A stretch of DNA of 64,000 nucleotides from Castellaniella sp036379515 (GCF_036379515.1 NZ_DASVGN010000021.1:74080-138079); one strand, 5' to 3'. Shown: positions 1 through 8,694, counted from the stretch's first letter. The notes: generated from the letters alone by a model not told the origin. A program made the numbers and translations.

Positions 1-322
1 CGCCGTCGCTCACAAAGATTTCATCGGGCTGGATGTCGGCACCGCGAGCTGCGAAATCGCCTTTGGCGATGGCCTCACGCAGGAAGGCGTAGCCCTGCTC
101 CGGGCCATAGCCGCGAAACGTGCGGGCATCGGCCAGTTCATCGACCGCCTTATGAAACGCCGTGATGCACGCATTGGGCAAAGGTTGAGTGACATCGCCA
201 ATCCCCAGCCAGACCAGCTCGCGCTCGGGGTGCGCCGCCTGAAACTCGCGCACGCGCTTGTTGATGTTGGCAAACAGATAGCTGGCCTGCAGCTTGTGAT
301 AGTGCTCATTGATCTTGATCAT
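1..322 (-). CDS. dapL: LL-diaminopimelate aminotransferase, N-terminal part (runs off left edge)
   Basis: The first 107 codons are present and the gene continues beyond the left edge. The product starts MIKINEHYHKLQASYLF and contains WLGIGDVTQPLP, FRGYGPEQGYAFLREAI and DEIFVSDG. These are typical of the N-terminal arm and cofactor-domain start of LL-diaminopimelate aminotransferase, a class I/II PLP-dependent fold. The family converts tetrahydrodipicolinate to LL-diaminopimelate in one step for lysine and peptidoglycan synthesis. The ATG lies at 320-322. The PLP lysine falls outside the window, so catalytic completeness cannot be judged. Betaproteobacteria usually use the succinylase route, so a DapL here is unusual. 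Another class I aminotransferase is possible, but the N-terminus fits DapL closely. Confidence 0.85.
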   Translation of the reverse strand, partial: MIKINEHYHKLQASYLFANINKRVREFQAAHPERELVWLGIGDVTQPLPNACITAFHKAVDELADARTFRGYGPEQGYAFLREAIAKGDFAARGADIQPDEIFVSDG

Positions 323-446
323 GGGAGTACCGAGTCGTCAACGGAGTCATGAAAGTGCCAGGAGCCGACACGCAGCCCCCGCGTCGTCCTTGCGGAACTG
401 CGCAACGATACTGCGATTTTTGGCTTTGCGTGCAGCCGCCGCACCC

Positions 447-878
447 TCAACCCAAATGAGAGGCGTGTACCGGCGTCGCCACCGTCTCCATATGAGACAA
501 GCCACGCACGATGCCGCACGTATCGACGGGCTGTTCAATCCGGCATTGATCGCGTAAGCGCAGCAGCTCGCCTCGCAGGTCGCGGAGCTCGCGCAAGCGC
601 ACGTCTACGTGCGCGATGTGTTCGTCCAGCAGATGGTTGATGGTGCCGCAATCCTGTGCCGGATTGTCCACCATCGCCAACAAGGCACGGATCTCATCGT
701 GGGTCATATCCAGATTGCGGCAATTGCGAATGAACCGCAGCCTGTCCTGATGTGCCTGACCATACTGGCGATAGTTGCCTTCGGTACGGGCCGGCTCAGG
801 CAGAAGCCCCGCCTTTTCGTAAAAGCGGATCGTCTCGACGGAACACCGGGCCGCACGGGCCAATTCACCGATTTTCAT
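447..878 (-). CDS. cadR: MerR-family Cd/Pb-responsive regulator (CadR/PbrR type)
   Basis: This 143-residue regulator has an N-terminal MerR winged helix (MKIGELARAARCSVETIRFYE), a dimerisation helix and a C-terminal metal loop. Cysteines at about residues 77, 112 and 121 match the three-cysteine pattern of CadR/PbrR proteins, which bind Cd(II), Pb(II) or Zn(II). I chose the ATG at 876-878 because GAGG lies six bases upstream; a GTG one codon earlier is a weaker start. The gene is divergent from the P-type ATPase at 1002. The intervening DNA carries a classic MerR-type promoter, so the regulator very probably twists that promoter on metal binding. Which metal it prefers cannot be read from sequence. 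Confidence 0.92.
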   Translation of the reverse strand: MKIGELARAARCSVETIRFYEKAGLLPEPARTEGNYRQYGQAHQDRLRFIRNCRNLDMTHDEIRALLAMVDNPAQDCGTINHLLDEHIAHVDVRLRELRDLRGELLRLRDQCRIEQPVDTCGIVRGLSHMETVATPVHASHLG

Positions 879-940
879 CACAAACCTCAGAGGGAATGAT
901 TGGGTTTCGTCCCACAGTCGTCCCCACAGTTGATCCGCAG

Positions 941-971
941 TTGACCCTATAGTGACTTCAGGGTGTGTACT
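941..971 (+). promoter_or_regulatory. MerR-type operator/promoter for the P1B ATPase
   Basis: A -35 TTGACC (941-946) and a -10-like TGTACT (966-971) are separated by 19 bases. This over-long spacer is the hallmark of MerR-regulated promoters. Between them lies an imperfect dyad with half-sites ACCCTATAG and TTCAGGGT at 944-964, close to published pbrA/cadA operators. The site sits between the divergent regulator (447-878) and the ATPase (1002). Confidence 0.85.
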
Positions 972-1001
972 CCATCATAAGACGCATTCCGGAAACCTGC
1001 C

Positions 1002-2951
1002 ATGTCGACCGAAACTCATTCCGCGTGTTGTACTTCCTGCTGCAGCACAGAGCATGCCCACGGCGAAGTACACGAACACGCCCATGCAGCACCCATGGGC
1101 TGGCCCGTACTGGCGCTGTCAGCTGCGGCCGCTGTCGTGGCCGAAATCGCACACTGGCTGGGCGCCCCCTGGTTCGTGCCGGCCGCACTGGCCATCGCGG
1201 CCGTCATGGCTTGCGGCCTGGGCACCTACCGCGAAGGCTGGGTCGCCATCCGCCACGGGCGGCTCGAAATCAACGCACTCATGAGCATTGCCGTCACCGG
1301 CGCGCTGATTCTCGGGCAGTGGGCCGAGGGCGCCATGGTGATGGTGCTGTACACGCTGGCAGAACGCATCGAAGAACACTCTCTGGACCGTGCACGTCAC
1401 GCCGTCGAAAGCCTGATGAAGCTCGCACCCGACCAGGCGCGCGTCCGGCAGGCCGACGGCCAATGGGCTGAAATCGCCGCTGGCGCGGTATCGGTCGGGG
1501 CCATCGTGCAGGTCCGCCCCGGTGAGCGCATCGCACTCGATGGTGTCGTATCGTCCGGCACCTCAACCGTAGACCAATCTCCCATTACCGGAGAAAGCTT
1601 GCCGGTAGACAAGGCGCAAGGCGATCCCGTCTACGCTGGAACCATCAACACGACAGGGACCCTGGATTACCAGGTCTCTTCGGCGGCAAGTCGATCGACC
1701 TTGGCTCGCATCATCCAGTCGATTGAAACCGCACAGACCTCTCGCGCCCCCACGCAACGACTGGTGGACCAGTTTGCCCGCGTGTACACACCTCTGGTCG
1801 TGGCGCTGGCCGTGCTCATCGCCGTGGTGCCGCCACTCGCCGGATTGGGCGGCTGGCAAGAATGGATCTACAAGGCGCTGGTGCTTCTCGTGATTGCCTG
1901 CCCCTGCGCCTTGGTTATCTCTACGCCTGTCTCCATCGTCAGCGGGCTGGCCGCTGCCGCCCGCCACGGCATTCTCATCAAGGGGGGCATCCACCTCGAG
2001 CAAGGCCACAAGCTGCGCTGGCTGGCACTGGACAAAACCGGAACCATCACGCGCGGCCAACCGACGCTCACAGAGGGCGAACCGTTGGGCACGTTGGATG
2101 CCGGCCGCTGCGCGGAGCTTGCCAACACTCTGGCAGCGACCTCAAGCCACCCGGTCTCGCAAGCCATCGTGCAAGGCCTGGCCTTGCCGCCAGTGACCAT
2201 TTCTCCCACTCAATTCGAGGCACTGGCCGGCCGAGGGGTCCAGGGAGGAATCGAAGGCCAGACATATCTACTAGGCAACCACCGGTTGATTCACGAGCGC
2301 GGGCTGTGTTCGCCAGAACTGGAAGCCAAGCTGGCTCGCCTCGAGGAACAGGGCCGCACCGTCGTTCTGCTATCGGACACTCGGACCGTCCTCGCGCTGT
2401 ACGCCGTGGCCGATGCCGTCAAACCGGAGAGCGCCGAAGCAATCCGCGAATTACGCGACCTGGGCGTCCAGGTCGCCATGCTCTCGGGCGACAACCCCCA
2501 TACGGTGGCCGCAATCGCCGAACAAGTCGGCATCACCCGGGCCGAGGGGAACTTGCTGCCAGACGATAAGCTGCAGGCCGTGCGACGCCTGGCTGAAACC
2601 GGGGCGACCGTGGGCATGGTGGGCGACGGCATCAACGACGCTCCAGCACTGGCACGCGCCAATATAGGCTTCGCCATGGGTGCCATGGGAACGGATGCCG
2701 CGATAGAAACGGCCGACGTGGCCCTCATGGACGACGATCTGCGCAAGATCCCGTGGTTCATCCGCCTGTCGCGGGCCACCCGCCGGGTCCTGATTCAGAA
2801 CATTGCCATCGCGCTAGGGCTCAAGCTTGCGATCCTGGCCCTGACCCTGGCCGGCCTGGGCACGCTGTGGCTGGCTGTCTTTGCCGACATGGGCGCAAGC
2901 CTGCTGGTCGTAGGCAACAGCCTGCGGCTGTTGCGCCCTTCCCGCAACTGA
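1002..2951 (+). CDS. cadA: Cd2+/Zn2+/Pb2+-exporting P1B-type ATPase
   Basis: This 649-residue inner-membrane ATPase pumps divalent soft metals out of the cytoplasm. Visible motifs are the intramembrane CPC (residues 300-302), the phosphorylation site DKTGT starting at D344, the SSHPVSQAI His-Pro motif, and the hinge GDGINDAP around residues 541-548. The N-terminus is short and rich in Cys and His (CCTSCC, then AHGEVHEHAHA within the first 30 residues). It lacks the ferredoxin-like HMA domain with GMxCxxC seen in many CadA/ZntA proteins, so metal capture may rely on this flexible tail. Expression should be controlled by the divergent MerR protein through the operator at 941-971. Confidence 0.95.
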   Translation: MSTETHSACCTSCCSTEHAHGEVHEHAHAAPMGWPVLALSAAAAVVAEIAHWLGAPWFVPAALAIAAVMACGLGTYREGWVAIRHGRLEINALMSIAVTGALILGQWAEGAMVMVLYTLAERIEEHSLDRARHAVESLMKLAPDQARVRQADGQWAEIAAGAVSVGAIVQVRPGERIALDGVVSSGTSTVDQSPITGESLPVDKAQGDPVYAGTINTTGTLDYQVSSAASRSTLARIIQSIETAQTSRAPTQRLVDQFARVYTPLVVALAVLIAVVPPLAGLGGWQEWIYKALVLLVIACPCALVISTPVSIVSGLAAAARHGILIKGGIHLEQGHKLRWLALDKTGTITRGQPTLTEGEPLGTLDAGRCAELANTLAATSSHPVSQAIVQGLALPPVTISPTQFEALAGRGVQGGIEGQTYLLGNHRLIHERGLCSPELEAKLARLEEQGRTVVLLSDTRTVLALYAVADAVKPESAEAIRELRDLGVQVAMLSGDNPHTVAAIAEQVGITRAEGNLLPDDKLQAVRRLAETGATVGMVGDGINDAPALARANIGFAMGAMGTDAAIETADVALMDDDLRKIPWFIRLSRATRRVLIQNIAIALGLKLAILALTLAGLGTLWLAVFADMGASLLVVGNSLRLLRPSRN

Positions 2952-2952
2952 C

Positions 2953-3186
2953 TTACCAGCGACGGCCGTGATGCCAGCCACGGCCATAACCGCGCCCGCC
3001 CCACCAGCCAAAATTCAGATAGACGGGTGGGCCCACATAGACTGGCGCAGGCGCCGCATAGACGACGCCATCGCTGTCATAGTAGGCCGGTGGCGCAGGC
3101 GCATACACGGCACAGCCCGCCAGAGCGGACACAGCGGCCAGCGACACGATGATCTGGCCGAGACGACGCAGAAGAAATGTTTTCAT
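2953..3186 (-). CDS. small Gly/Pro/Tyr-rich lipoprotein
   Basis: This 77-residue protein has a type II signal peptide ending in the lipobox LAGC (Cys at about residue 25). The mature part is low-complexity: Ala-Pro-Tyr-Val repeats followed by a Gly/Trp/Arg/His tail (GWWGGRGYGRGWHHGRRW). It lies tail-to-tail with the metal ATPase, one base apart. No enzymatic domain is visible. Similar short lipoproteins are common in Burkholderiales envelopes and have no assigned function; the His-rich tail could bind metal, but that is a guess. Confidence 0.75.
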   Translation of the reverse strand: MKTFLLRRLGQIIVSLAAVSALAGCAVYAPAPPAYYDSDGVVYAAPAPVYVGPPVYLNFGWWGGRGYGRGWHHGRRW

Positions 3187-3363
3187 GATACGTATTAGAA
3201 CCTGCTCGCAGGCTCACGTTCAGATGTTTTTCCGACCGTTACTTTGTCTTCAGAATTCTCCACGCTTGCGCCACATTCGCCGCCTATCGTGATACCCAAC
3301 GCGACATCGGTATCAGCAGCCGGTCGTGGCACGGGAAGGGAAGGCCCCACAGCAGAGACGGAC

Positions 3364-4257
3364 ATGACAGGGATATCTTCGGCAAGCATCCAGGCGTTTC
3401 GCCAGCGCACCTTCCACTTCGGCCAGCGCCAGTTCATCATCAAGGGGCTTGCCAACCGGCGATTCTGGAACGACCTCTACCACCACGCGATATCCGCCTC
3501 CTGGCCCACCTTCTTCATTAGTGCAGGCCTTCTGTTCCTGCTGCTCAACCTATGCTTTGGCACCCTCTACTGGGTGGATGGCAGCGCCATCACCAAGCTG
3601 ACGTCCCACAGTTTCTCCGACGCCTTTTTCTTCAGCGTCGAGACGCTGGCCACGGTAGGCTACGGCGAAATGCATCCACAGACCCTCTACGGACACATCG
3701 TGTCTGCCGTCGAGATGTTCTCTGGCATCAGTTCGGTGGCTCTGCTCACGGGCCTGACCTTCGCGCGCTTTTCCAGACCCCGCGCTCGGTTCCTTTTCGC
3801 GCAGCACGCCGTCGTGCACCCGGTCAACGGCGTGCCGACACTGGTCATGCGAGTGGCCAACGAACGCCAGGACGTGATTCTCAAGGCGACAGCCAGGCTC
3901 TTCCTGATGCGCATGGATACCTCAACCGAAGGGGTCAAGGTCTACCGTGCCATCGCGCTCAAGCTGGTGTCTGACATCCATCCCGAGCTATCTCTTGGCT
4001 GGAGCGTGATGCATGTCATCGACGAACAAAGCCCGCTGCACGACATGAGTTCCGAAGCGCTGACCGCCATCGACTCGTCGCTTATTCTGATCATCGAAGG
4101 GGTGGATGAAGCGACGTCACAGCCCATGCTGGCGCGCCATCGCTGGCAGCCCGAAGAAATCCGCTGGAACCAGCAATATCGCAACATGGTCCACCTCGGG
4201 GAGGACGGCGCGGAGATCATCGACTTCACCGCCTTTCACGATTCCTCACCTCTATAG
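3364..4257 (+). CDS. inward-rectifier-type potassium channel (KirBac family)
   Basis: The product resembles bacterial Kir channels. An amphipathic slide-helix region (WNDLYHHAISASW) is followed by an outer transmembrane helix, a pore helix, the K+ filter TVGYGE (residues 97-102 from this start), an inner helix and a C-terminal IRK-type beta domain of about 170 residues. Using the ATG at 3364 gives 297 residues, the usual KirBac size. The frame stays open upstream to a TTG at 3244, which would add 40 low-complexity residues without a visible ribosome site. It likely forms a tetrameric K+ channel in the inner membrane. No neighbour suggests a specific role. Confidence 0.88.
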   Translation: MTGISSASIQAFRQRTFHFGQRQFIIKGLANRRFWNDLYHHAISASWPTFFISAGLLFLLLNLCFGTLYWVDGSAITKLTSHSFSDAFFFSVETLATVGYGEMHPQTLYGHIVSAVEMFSGISSVALLTGLTFARFSRPRARFLFAQHAVVHPVNGVPTLVMRVANERQDVILKATARLFLMRMDTSTEGVKVYRAIALKLVSDIHPELSLGWSVMHVIDEQSPLHDMSSEALTAIDSSLILIIEGVDEATSQPMLARHRWQPEEIRWNQQYRNMVHLGEDGAEIIDFTAFHDSSPL

Positions 4258-4371
4258 GGCCTGGCAGATTCGGAAGGATTCAAGAGGGGCTGGTAACATC
4301 CGTTCAGAAAGAAACTGAAAACGACCTGAACTTCTGCAGCACAGTCCAGGCCGCACCGGACTGAACAGCCC

Positions 4372-4851
4372 ATGCACATCAAGAGCCAGAAGGATTTTTA
4401 CGCCGGCGCCATCTTCGTGGTGCTGGGCGCCCTATTCGGGTGGGGCGCCCTCAGCTACCGCATGGGGACCAGTGCCCACATGGGCCCGGGTTACTTCCCC
4501 CTGCTATGCAGCGTTCTGCTCGCCGCCATCGGCGCAGTTCTGTGCATTCGCGCGCTTTCGATCGCCGCGCCAGACGGCGGACGCACCAAGCCCTGGGCCT
4601 TTCGGGCCGTCATTTTCGTCACGCTGGCCAACGCGCTGTTTGGCCTGGCCATTTCGGGCTGGCCCGCCCTGCACATTCCGCCGCTGGGCTTCATCATCGC
4701 GACCCTGCTCATCATTGCCGTGGCCACCTTGGCAAGCCCGGAATCCCGCCGACGAGAAACGCTGATCCTCGCCGTCGTGCTGTCGGCCGCCAGCTGGCTG
4801 GTCTTCGTATTCGCGCTGAAGATGCAGTTTTCTGCTCTGCCCAGCCTCTAG
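4372..4851 (+). CDS. tctB: TctB-type small membrane subunit of a tripartite tricarboxylate transporter
   Basis: This 159-residue protein has four predicted transmembrane helices and the MGPGYFPL motif in the first loop, typical of TctB (DUF1468). TctB partners the large membrane protein TctA, encoded 24 bases downstream, in secondary uptake of carboxylates. The family normally needs a periplasmic binding protein, TctC, which is often adjacent; none is encoded in this window. The substrate therefore cannot be inferred. Confidence 0.9.
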   Translation: MHIKSQKDFYAGAIFVVLGALFGWGALSYRMGTSAHMGPGYFPLLCSVLLAAIGAVLCIRALSIAAPDGGRTKPWAFRAVIFVTLANALFGLAISGWPALHIPPLGFIIATLLIIAVATLASPESRRRETLILAVVLSAASWLVFVFALKMQFSALPSL

Positions 4852-4875
4852 CCCCACCGGACAGGACTCCCACCC

Positions 4876-6387
4876 ATGGAAGTATTCGAACATCTGGCGC
4901 TGGGCTTCAGCGTAGCGCTCACGCTGCAGAATCTGGCCTATGCCTTCATCGGTTGCCTGCTGGGCACGCTGATCGGTATTCTGCCTGGCCTGGGGCCCAC
5001 AGCCACCATTGCGATCCTGCTCCCCAGCACCTTTGCCCTGGACCCCACGACCGCCCTCATCATGCTGGCCGGCATCTACTACGGCGCGGCCTACGGCGGG
5101 TCGACGACCTCGATCCTGGTCAACCTGCCCGGCGAGATCTCATCGGTCGTCACAGTGCTGGATGGCTACCAGATGGCCCGCAAGGGCCGCGCAGGGCCGG
5201 CCCTGTCGGCCGCCGCCATCGGCTCGTTCGTCGCGGGATGCTTCGGCACCGTCGTCATCGCCGCCTTTGCCGTACCGCTGACCGAACTTGCCTTCAAGTT
5301 CGGCCCTGCAGAGTATTTTTCGCTCATCATGCTGGGCCTGATCGGCTCCATCATCCTGGCATCCGGATCGGTGCTCAAGGCCTTGGGCATGATCGTGCTG
5401 GGGCTACTGCTGGGCATGATGGGAACCGACGTCAATTCAGGCATGCAACGCTACAGCTTCGGCATCAGTGAGCTATCCAACGGCATCGACTTCGTGGTCA
5501 TCGCCATGGGACTGTTCGGCTATGGCGAGATCATGGCCAACCTGTCGCAAAACGACCAGAAACGCGAAATCTTCAAGGTGAAGCTCTCCAGCCTTTACCC
5601 ATCCCGCAAAGACTGGAAGCTCATGACCCCCGCGATCTTTCGGGGGACGCTCATCGGCTCGCTGCTGGGCATCCTACCGGGGGGCGGCGCCGTGCTGTCG
5701 TCGTTTGCTTCGTATACGACTGAAAAGAAAATCAAGATGAAGCCCGGCGAGGTCCCCTTCGGCGAAGGCAACATTCGAGGCGTCGCCGGGCCCGAATCGG
5801 CCAATAATTCCGGATCGCAAACCGCCTTCATCCCCTTGCTGACGCTGGGCCTGCCGCCCAACAGTGTGATGGCGCTGATGGTGGGCGCCATGATCATCCA
5901 CAACATCCAGCCGGGGCCTCAGGTCATGACCTCGAATCCTGACCTGTTCTGGGGGCTGATCGCCTCGATGTGGATCGGCAACGCCATCCTGATCGTCCTG
6001 AATCTGCCGCTGATCGGCGCCTGGGTGCGCCTGCTGACCCTGCCCTATCGCTGGCTGTTTCCCGCCATCGTGCTGTTCTGCGCCATTGGTGCCTATTCAC
6101 TCAGCAACAGCACCTGGGACATCTGGATGCTGGGCTGGTTCGGCGTCATCGGCTACGTTTTCAACCGTCTGGAAATGGAAGCCGCACCGCTGCTGCTGGC
6201 GCTGATCCTTGGCCCCATGATGGAAGAGAACCTGCGCCGCGCCCTGCTGCTGTCGCGCGGCGACTGGAGCGTTTTCGTATCGCGCCCTATCTCGGCTGGT
6301 CTGCTGGTCGCAGCCGCCGGGCTGCTGCTGATGGTGGTCCTTCCGGCAATCCGCAAACGCCGGCAAAATGCGTTTGTGGAGGAATAG
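4876..6387 (+). CDS. tctA: TctA-type large membrane subunit of a tripartite tricarboxylate transporter
   Basis: This 503-residue, highly hydrophobic protein has about 10-12 transmembrane helices. It carries the conserved TctA stretches GILPGLGPTATIAILLP near residue 35, YYGAAYGGSTTSIL, and the second repeat GILPGGGAVLSSF. It is the transport subunit of a TTT system and directly follows tctB. The length is normal for the family. The two-fold repeated GILPG segments reflect the internal duplication of TctA. As with tctB, the cognate solute receptor is not nearby. Confidence 0.93.
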   Translation: MEVFEHLALGFSVALTLQNLAYAFIGCLLGTLIGILPGLGPTATIAILLPSTFALDPTTALIMLAGIYYGAAYGGSTTSILVNLPGEISSVVTVLDGYQMARKGRAGPALSAAAIGSFVAGCFGTVVIAAFAVPLTELAFKFGPAEYFSLIMLGLIGSIILASGSVLKALGMIVLGLLLGMMGTDVNSGMQRYSFGISELSNGIDFVVIAMGLFGYGEIMANLSQNDQKREIFKVKLSSLYPSRKDWKLMTPAIFRGTLIGSLLGILPGGGAVLSSFASYTTEKKIKMKPGEVPFGEGNIRGVAGPESANNSGSQTAFIPLLTLGLPPNSVMALMVGAMIIHNIQPGPQVMTSNPDLFWGLIASMWIGNAILIVLNLPLIGAWVRLLTLPYRWLFPAIVLFCAIGAYSLSNSTWDIWMLGWFGVIGYVFNRLEMEAAPLLLALILGPMMEENLRRALLLSRGDWSVFVSRPISAGLLVAAAGLLLMVVLPAIRKRRQNAFVEE

Positions 6388-6461
6388 GACAGGGCAGCAG
6401 TCTGCTTGCAGAAGGCCGGACGCGGATCTAGGCTATTGAAAAACCTTCTGGAAGGCTTGTC

Positions 6462-7259
6462 ATGCGATTCGTCCGCGCCCTGCTGGTCCTGCTCGCCGTA
6501 CTGATCGCAGCGCCGGCCTCTGCACACATGATTCAAGAACCTGTAACCTGGACTTTGAACGGCACCCATTTCAAGGGTGTTCTGGTCTATGACAATGCCT
6601 CGCAGGCCAAGCGCCCGGGGCTGGTGATGGTGCCCAACTGGACAGGCGTGAACGATCTCGCCATTGCCAAGGCCGAACGCATCGCCGGCAAGGATTACGT
6701 CATCCTGCTGGCCGACATGTATGGCGAGCACGTGCGCCCGACGAACACCGCCGAGGCACAAGCAGCGGTCAAGCCGCTGTATGCTGACCGGCCCCTGATG
6801 CGGGCCCGCATTGCTGCCGCGTACGCGCAGCTCAAGGGACAGGCAGCGCAGGCGCCCATCGATCCCGCACGGCTGGCTGCGATCGGCTTCTGCTTTGGCG
6901 GCGCGGTGGTGCTGGATCTGGCCCGCAGCGGGTCGGACGTCAAGGCCGTGGTGTCCTTCCACGGTGATCTGAGCACCGACGACCCGGCGCTTGCGCGCAA
7001 CATCAAGGCGCGGGTACTGGCAATCAATGGGGCCGACGATACCGCCACCATGCCGGACGCACCCAAGTTTACCGAAGAAATGCACCAGGATCCGGCCGAC
7101 TGGCAGTTCGTGGAAATCGGTCACGCCGTGCACTGTTTCACCGAGACCGAGGCCACCGCCAAGACGGGCAATTGCCGCTTTGACGCCAAGGCTGCGGCCC
7201 GCTCGTACCGGATGATGCACGACTGGCTCAATGAGACCTTTGGCACATTGAATCACTGA
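6462..7259 (+). CDS. exported dienelactone hydrolase family protein
   Basis: This 265-residue alpha/beta-hydrolase has an N-terminal signal peptide (cleavage likely after about residue 22, ASA-HM). The nucleophile elbow is GFCFGG with Cys144, the hallmark of dienelactone hydrolases, which use Cys-Asp-His rather than Ser. An Asp in INGADD and a His in EIGHAVHCF complete the likely triad. True dienelactone hydrolases are cytoplasmic; secreted relatives are common and their substrates unknown. It starts 74 bases after tctA and could be co-transcribed with it. Confidence 0.85.
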   Translation: MRFVRALLVLLAVLIAAPASAHMIQEPVTWTLNGTHFKGVLVYDNASQAKRPGLVMVPNWTGVNDLAIAKAERIAGKDYVILLADMYGEHVRPTNTAEAQAAVKPLYADRPLMRARIAAAYAQLKGQAAQAPIDPARLAAIGFCFGGAVVLDLARSGSDVKAVVSFHGDLSTDDPALARNIKARVLAINGADDTATMPDAPKFTEEMHQDPADWQFVEIGHAVHCFTETEATAKTGNCRFDAKAAARSYRMMHDWLNETFGTLNH

Positions 7260-7302
7260 CGGGACGCTTCCTTACAATGGTGATTTTCAGCTGGCATCCC
7301 CT

Positions 7303-7899
7303 GTGGCGCAGAGCATCACGTCCGCAGTTCATAGCGAACTGATCATCAAGAAAAGCCGCTTCCTGGGCTGCGTTCAACCGATCGCCGACCGCGCTGCGGC
7401 ACAAGTGGTCGTGGCATCACTGCGGGTGGCGCATCCCGCGGCGACCCACGTCTGTTGGGCATTGCTTGCGGGCGGACAGTCCGCAGCCGTCGACGATGGG
7501 GAGCCTTCAGGCACGGCGGGGCGACCCATGCTGGAAGTCCTGCGTCATCAAGACCTGGAAGGCGTGCTCGCAACCGTCGTGCGCCATTTCGGCGGCATCA
7601 AGCTGGGTGCCGGCGGGCTGGTCCGAGCGTATACGGACTGCGTGGCGCAAGCCCTCAAGAACGCAACCAAGATTCCTCTGGTGCGCATGACAGCCCTGCG
7701 CTGTTCGGCGTCATATGCACTTGAGGGAACGGTCCGCCGCGAGATCGATGCTGCCGGAGGCCTGTTGCAGCAGGTGCAGCATGGTGAGCACGTGGTGTTC
7801 GTGTTTACGCTGGCCGAAGACGCGGCCGCCGCATTGACGGCGCGACTGGGCGAAATCGGCCGCGGCCAGGTCATCTGGCTTGACGCGACGGCTGGGTGA
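7303..7899 (+). CDS. yigZ: YigZ/IMPACT family protein
   Basis: This 198-residue protein has the N-terminal UPF0029 (Impact) domain: IIKKSRFLGCVQPI near residue 15, then DDGEPSGTAGRPMLEVL and RHFGGIKLGAGGLVRAYTDC. A C-terminal DUF1949-like domain follows. The GTG start at 7303 places the conserved core at its usual distance from the N-terminus. Family members are linked to translation and amino-acid stress responses, but the biochemical role in bacteria is unclear. Confidence 0.9.
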   Translation: MAQSITSAVHSELIIKKSRFLGCVQPIADRAAAQVVVASLRVAHPAATHVCWALLAGGQSAAVDDGEPSGTAGRPMLEVLRHQDLEGVLATVVRHFGGIKLGAGGLVRAYTDCVAQALKNATKIPLVRMTALRCSASYALEGTVRREIDAAGGLLQQVQHGEHVVFVFTLAEDAAAALTARLGEIGRGQVIWLDATAG

Positions 7900-7956
7900 A
7901 ACGCGAGCCTCATGCATCGAACGGCCGCACACGCAAGGTAGAAGTCGTGCGCGTTT

Positions 7957-7977
7957 CGGCGGCTTCGAGCGCCGCCG
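7957..7977. terminator. GC-rich stem-loop between yigZ and the TetR gene
   Basis: CGGCGGC (7957-7963) can pair with GCCGCCG (7971-7977) across a seven-base loop. There is no T-tract on either side, so it is at best a weak or factor-assisted terminator for the gene ending at 7899. Apart from it and the operator at 8064, I see nothing in the 7900-8103 gap. Confidence 0.3.
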
Positions 7978-8063
7978 CTTACGCTTGGGGATGCTGACCT
8001 TGATGTTGCTGCGATTTGCTTTAGTGGATGGTGCATCCCCGGTGACCCCGCACGATGCGAAAA

Positions 8064-8085
8064 GTAGGTAGAATGACCTACCTAC
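8064..8085. promoter_or_regulatory. TetR-type palindromic operator overlapping a -10 element
   Basis: GTAGGTAG (8064-8071) and CTACCTAC (8078-8085) form a perfect 8-base inverted repeat with a 6-base centre. It lies 18 bases before the TetR start codon. The left half overlaps TAGAAT (8069-8074), a good -10 hexamer. Bound repressor would therefore occlude RNA polymerase and silence both the regulator and the coupled transporter. Confidence 0.82.
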
Positions 8086-8103
8086 AAAACACAGGAAAGC
8101 CAG

Positions 8104-8694
8104 ATGGCCCCGACCGAGCTCAACAGGAAAGAGAGCGCCCACGATCGGCTGCTGAATGCTGCCGCCATCCTGTTCTACAACGATGGCATTGCGGCCACTG
8201 GTATTGATGCCATCGTCAAAAAGGCGGGCGTCGCCAAGAAAAGCCTCTATAACAACTTCACCTCCAAGGCCGAGCTGGTCTCGGAATACCTGCAAACCCG
8301 GCACGCTGAATGGCTGTCGCTCTACGAGGCCCGCGTGCGCCAGGCGAAGGGGCCGGCCGAGCGGGTCTTGTCGGTGTTCGAGGCGTACGCCGACCACGCC
8401 GAACATGCCCATGAGCGCGGGTTTCGCGGCTGCGGGTTGCTAAACGCAGCGGCCGAGCTACCCGTTGGGGACTCCGGCCGCGAAGCGGTGCGCACTCACA
8501 AAGAAGAAGTCGAAGCCCTCCTGAACAAGCACCTGACCGAGTTGATGCCGGGCGAGGTGGAACGCACCGAACAGCTCGCCCAGCATCTGGCGTTCCTGCT
8601 GGAGGGCGCTGTGGTCCGCGCCGGCCTCGAAGGCAATGCAGATTGCGTCATCCGGGCCAAGCACATCGCCGCCTCAATGCTGGAGGCGGCATGA
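8104..8694 (+). CDS. TetR/AcrR-family transcriptional repressor
   Basis: This 196-residue protein has an N-terminal TetR DNA-binding domain: GIDAIVKKAGVAKKSLYNNFTSK is split over the helix-turn-helix at residues 35-57. The C-terminal ligand/dimer domain contains a Cys in RGFRGCGLLNAA, as in several aldehyde- or electrophile-responsive relatives. It overlaps the following transporter by four bases (ATGA), so the two are translationally coupled. The perfect palindrome just upstream is the likely autoregulatory site. The inducer is unknown. Confidence 0.92.
   Translation: MAPTELNRKESAHDRLLNAAAILFYNDGIAATGIDAIVKKAGVAKKSLYNNFTSKAELVSEYLQTRHAEWLSLYEARVRQAKGPAERVLSVFEAYADHAEHAHERGFRGCGLLNAAAELPVGDSGREAVRTHKEEVEALLNKHLTELMPGEVERTEQLAQHLAFLLEGAVVRAGLEGNADCVIRAKHIAASMLEAA

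Noticed and set aside
6153..7256. 367-codon open frame on the minus strand
   Set aside because: It runs antisense through both tctA and the dienelactone-hydrolase gene and shows no recognisable family.
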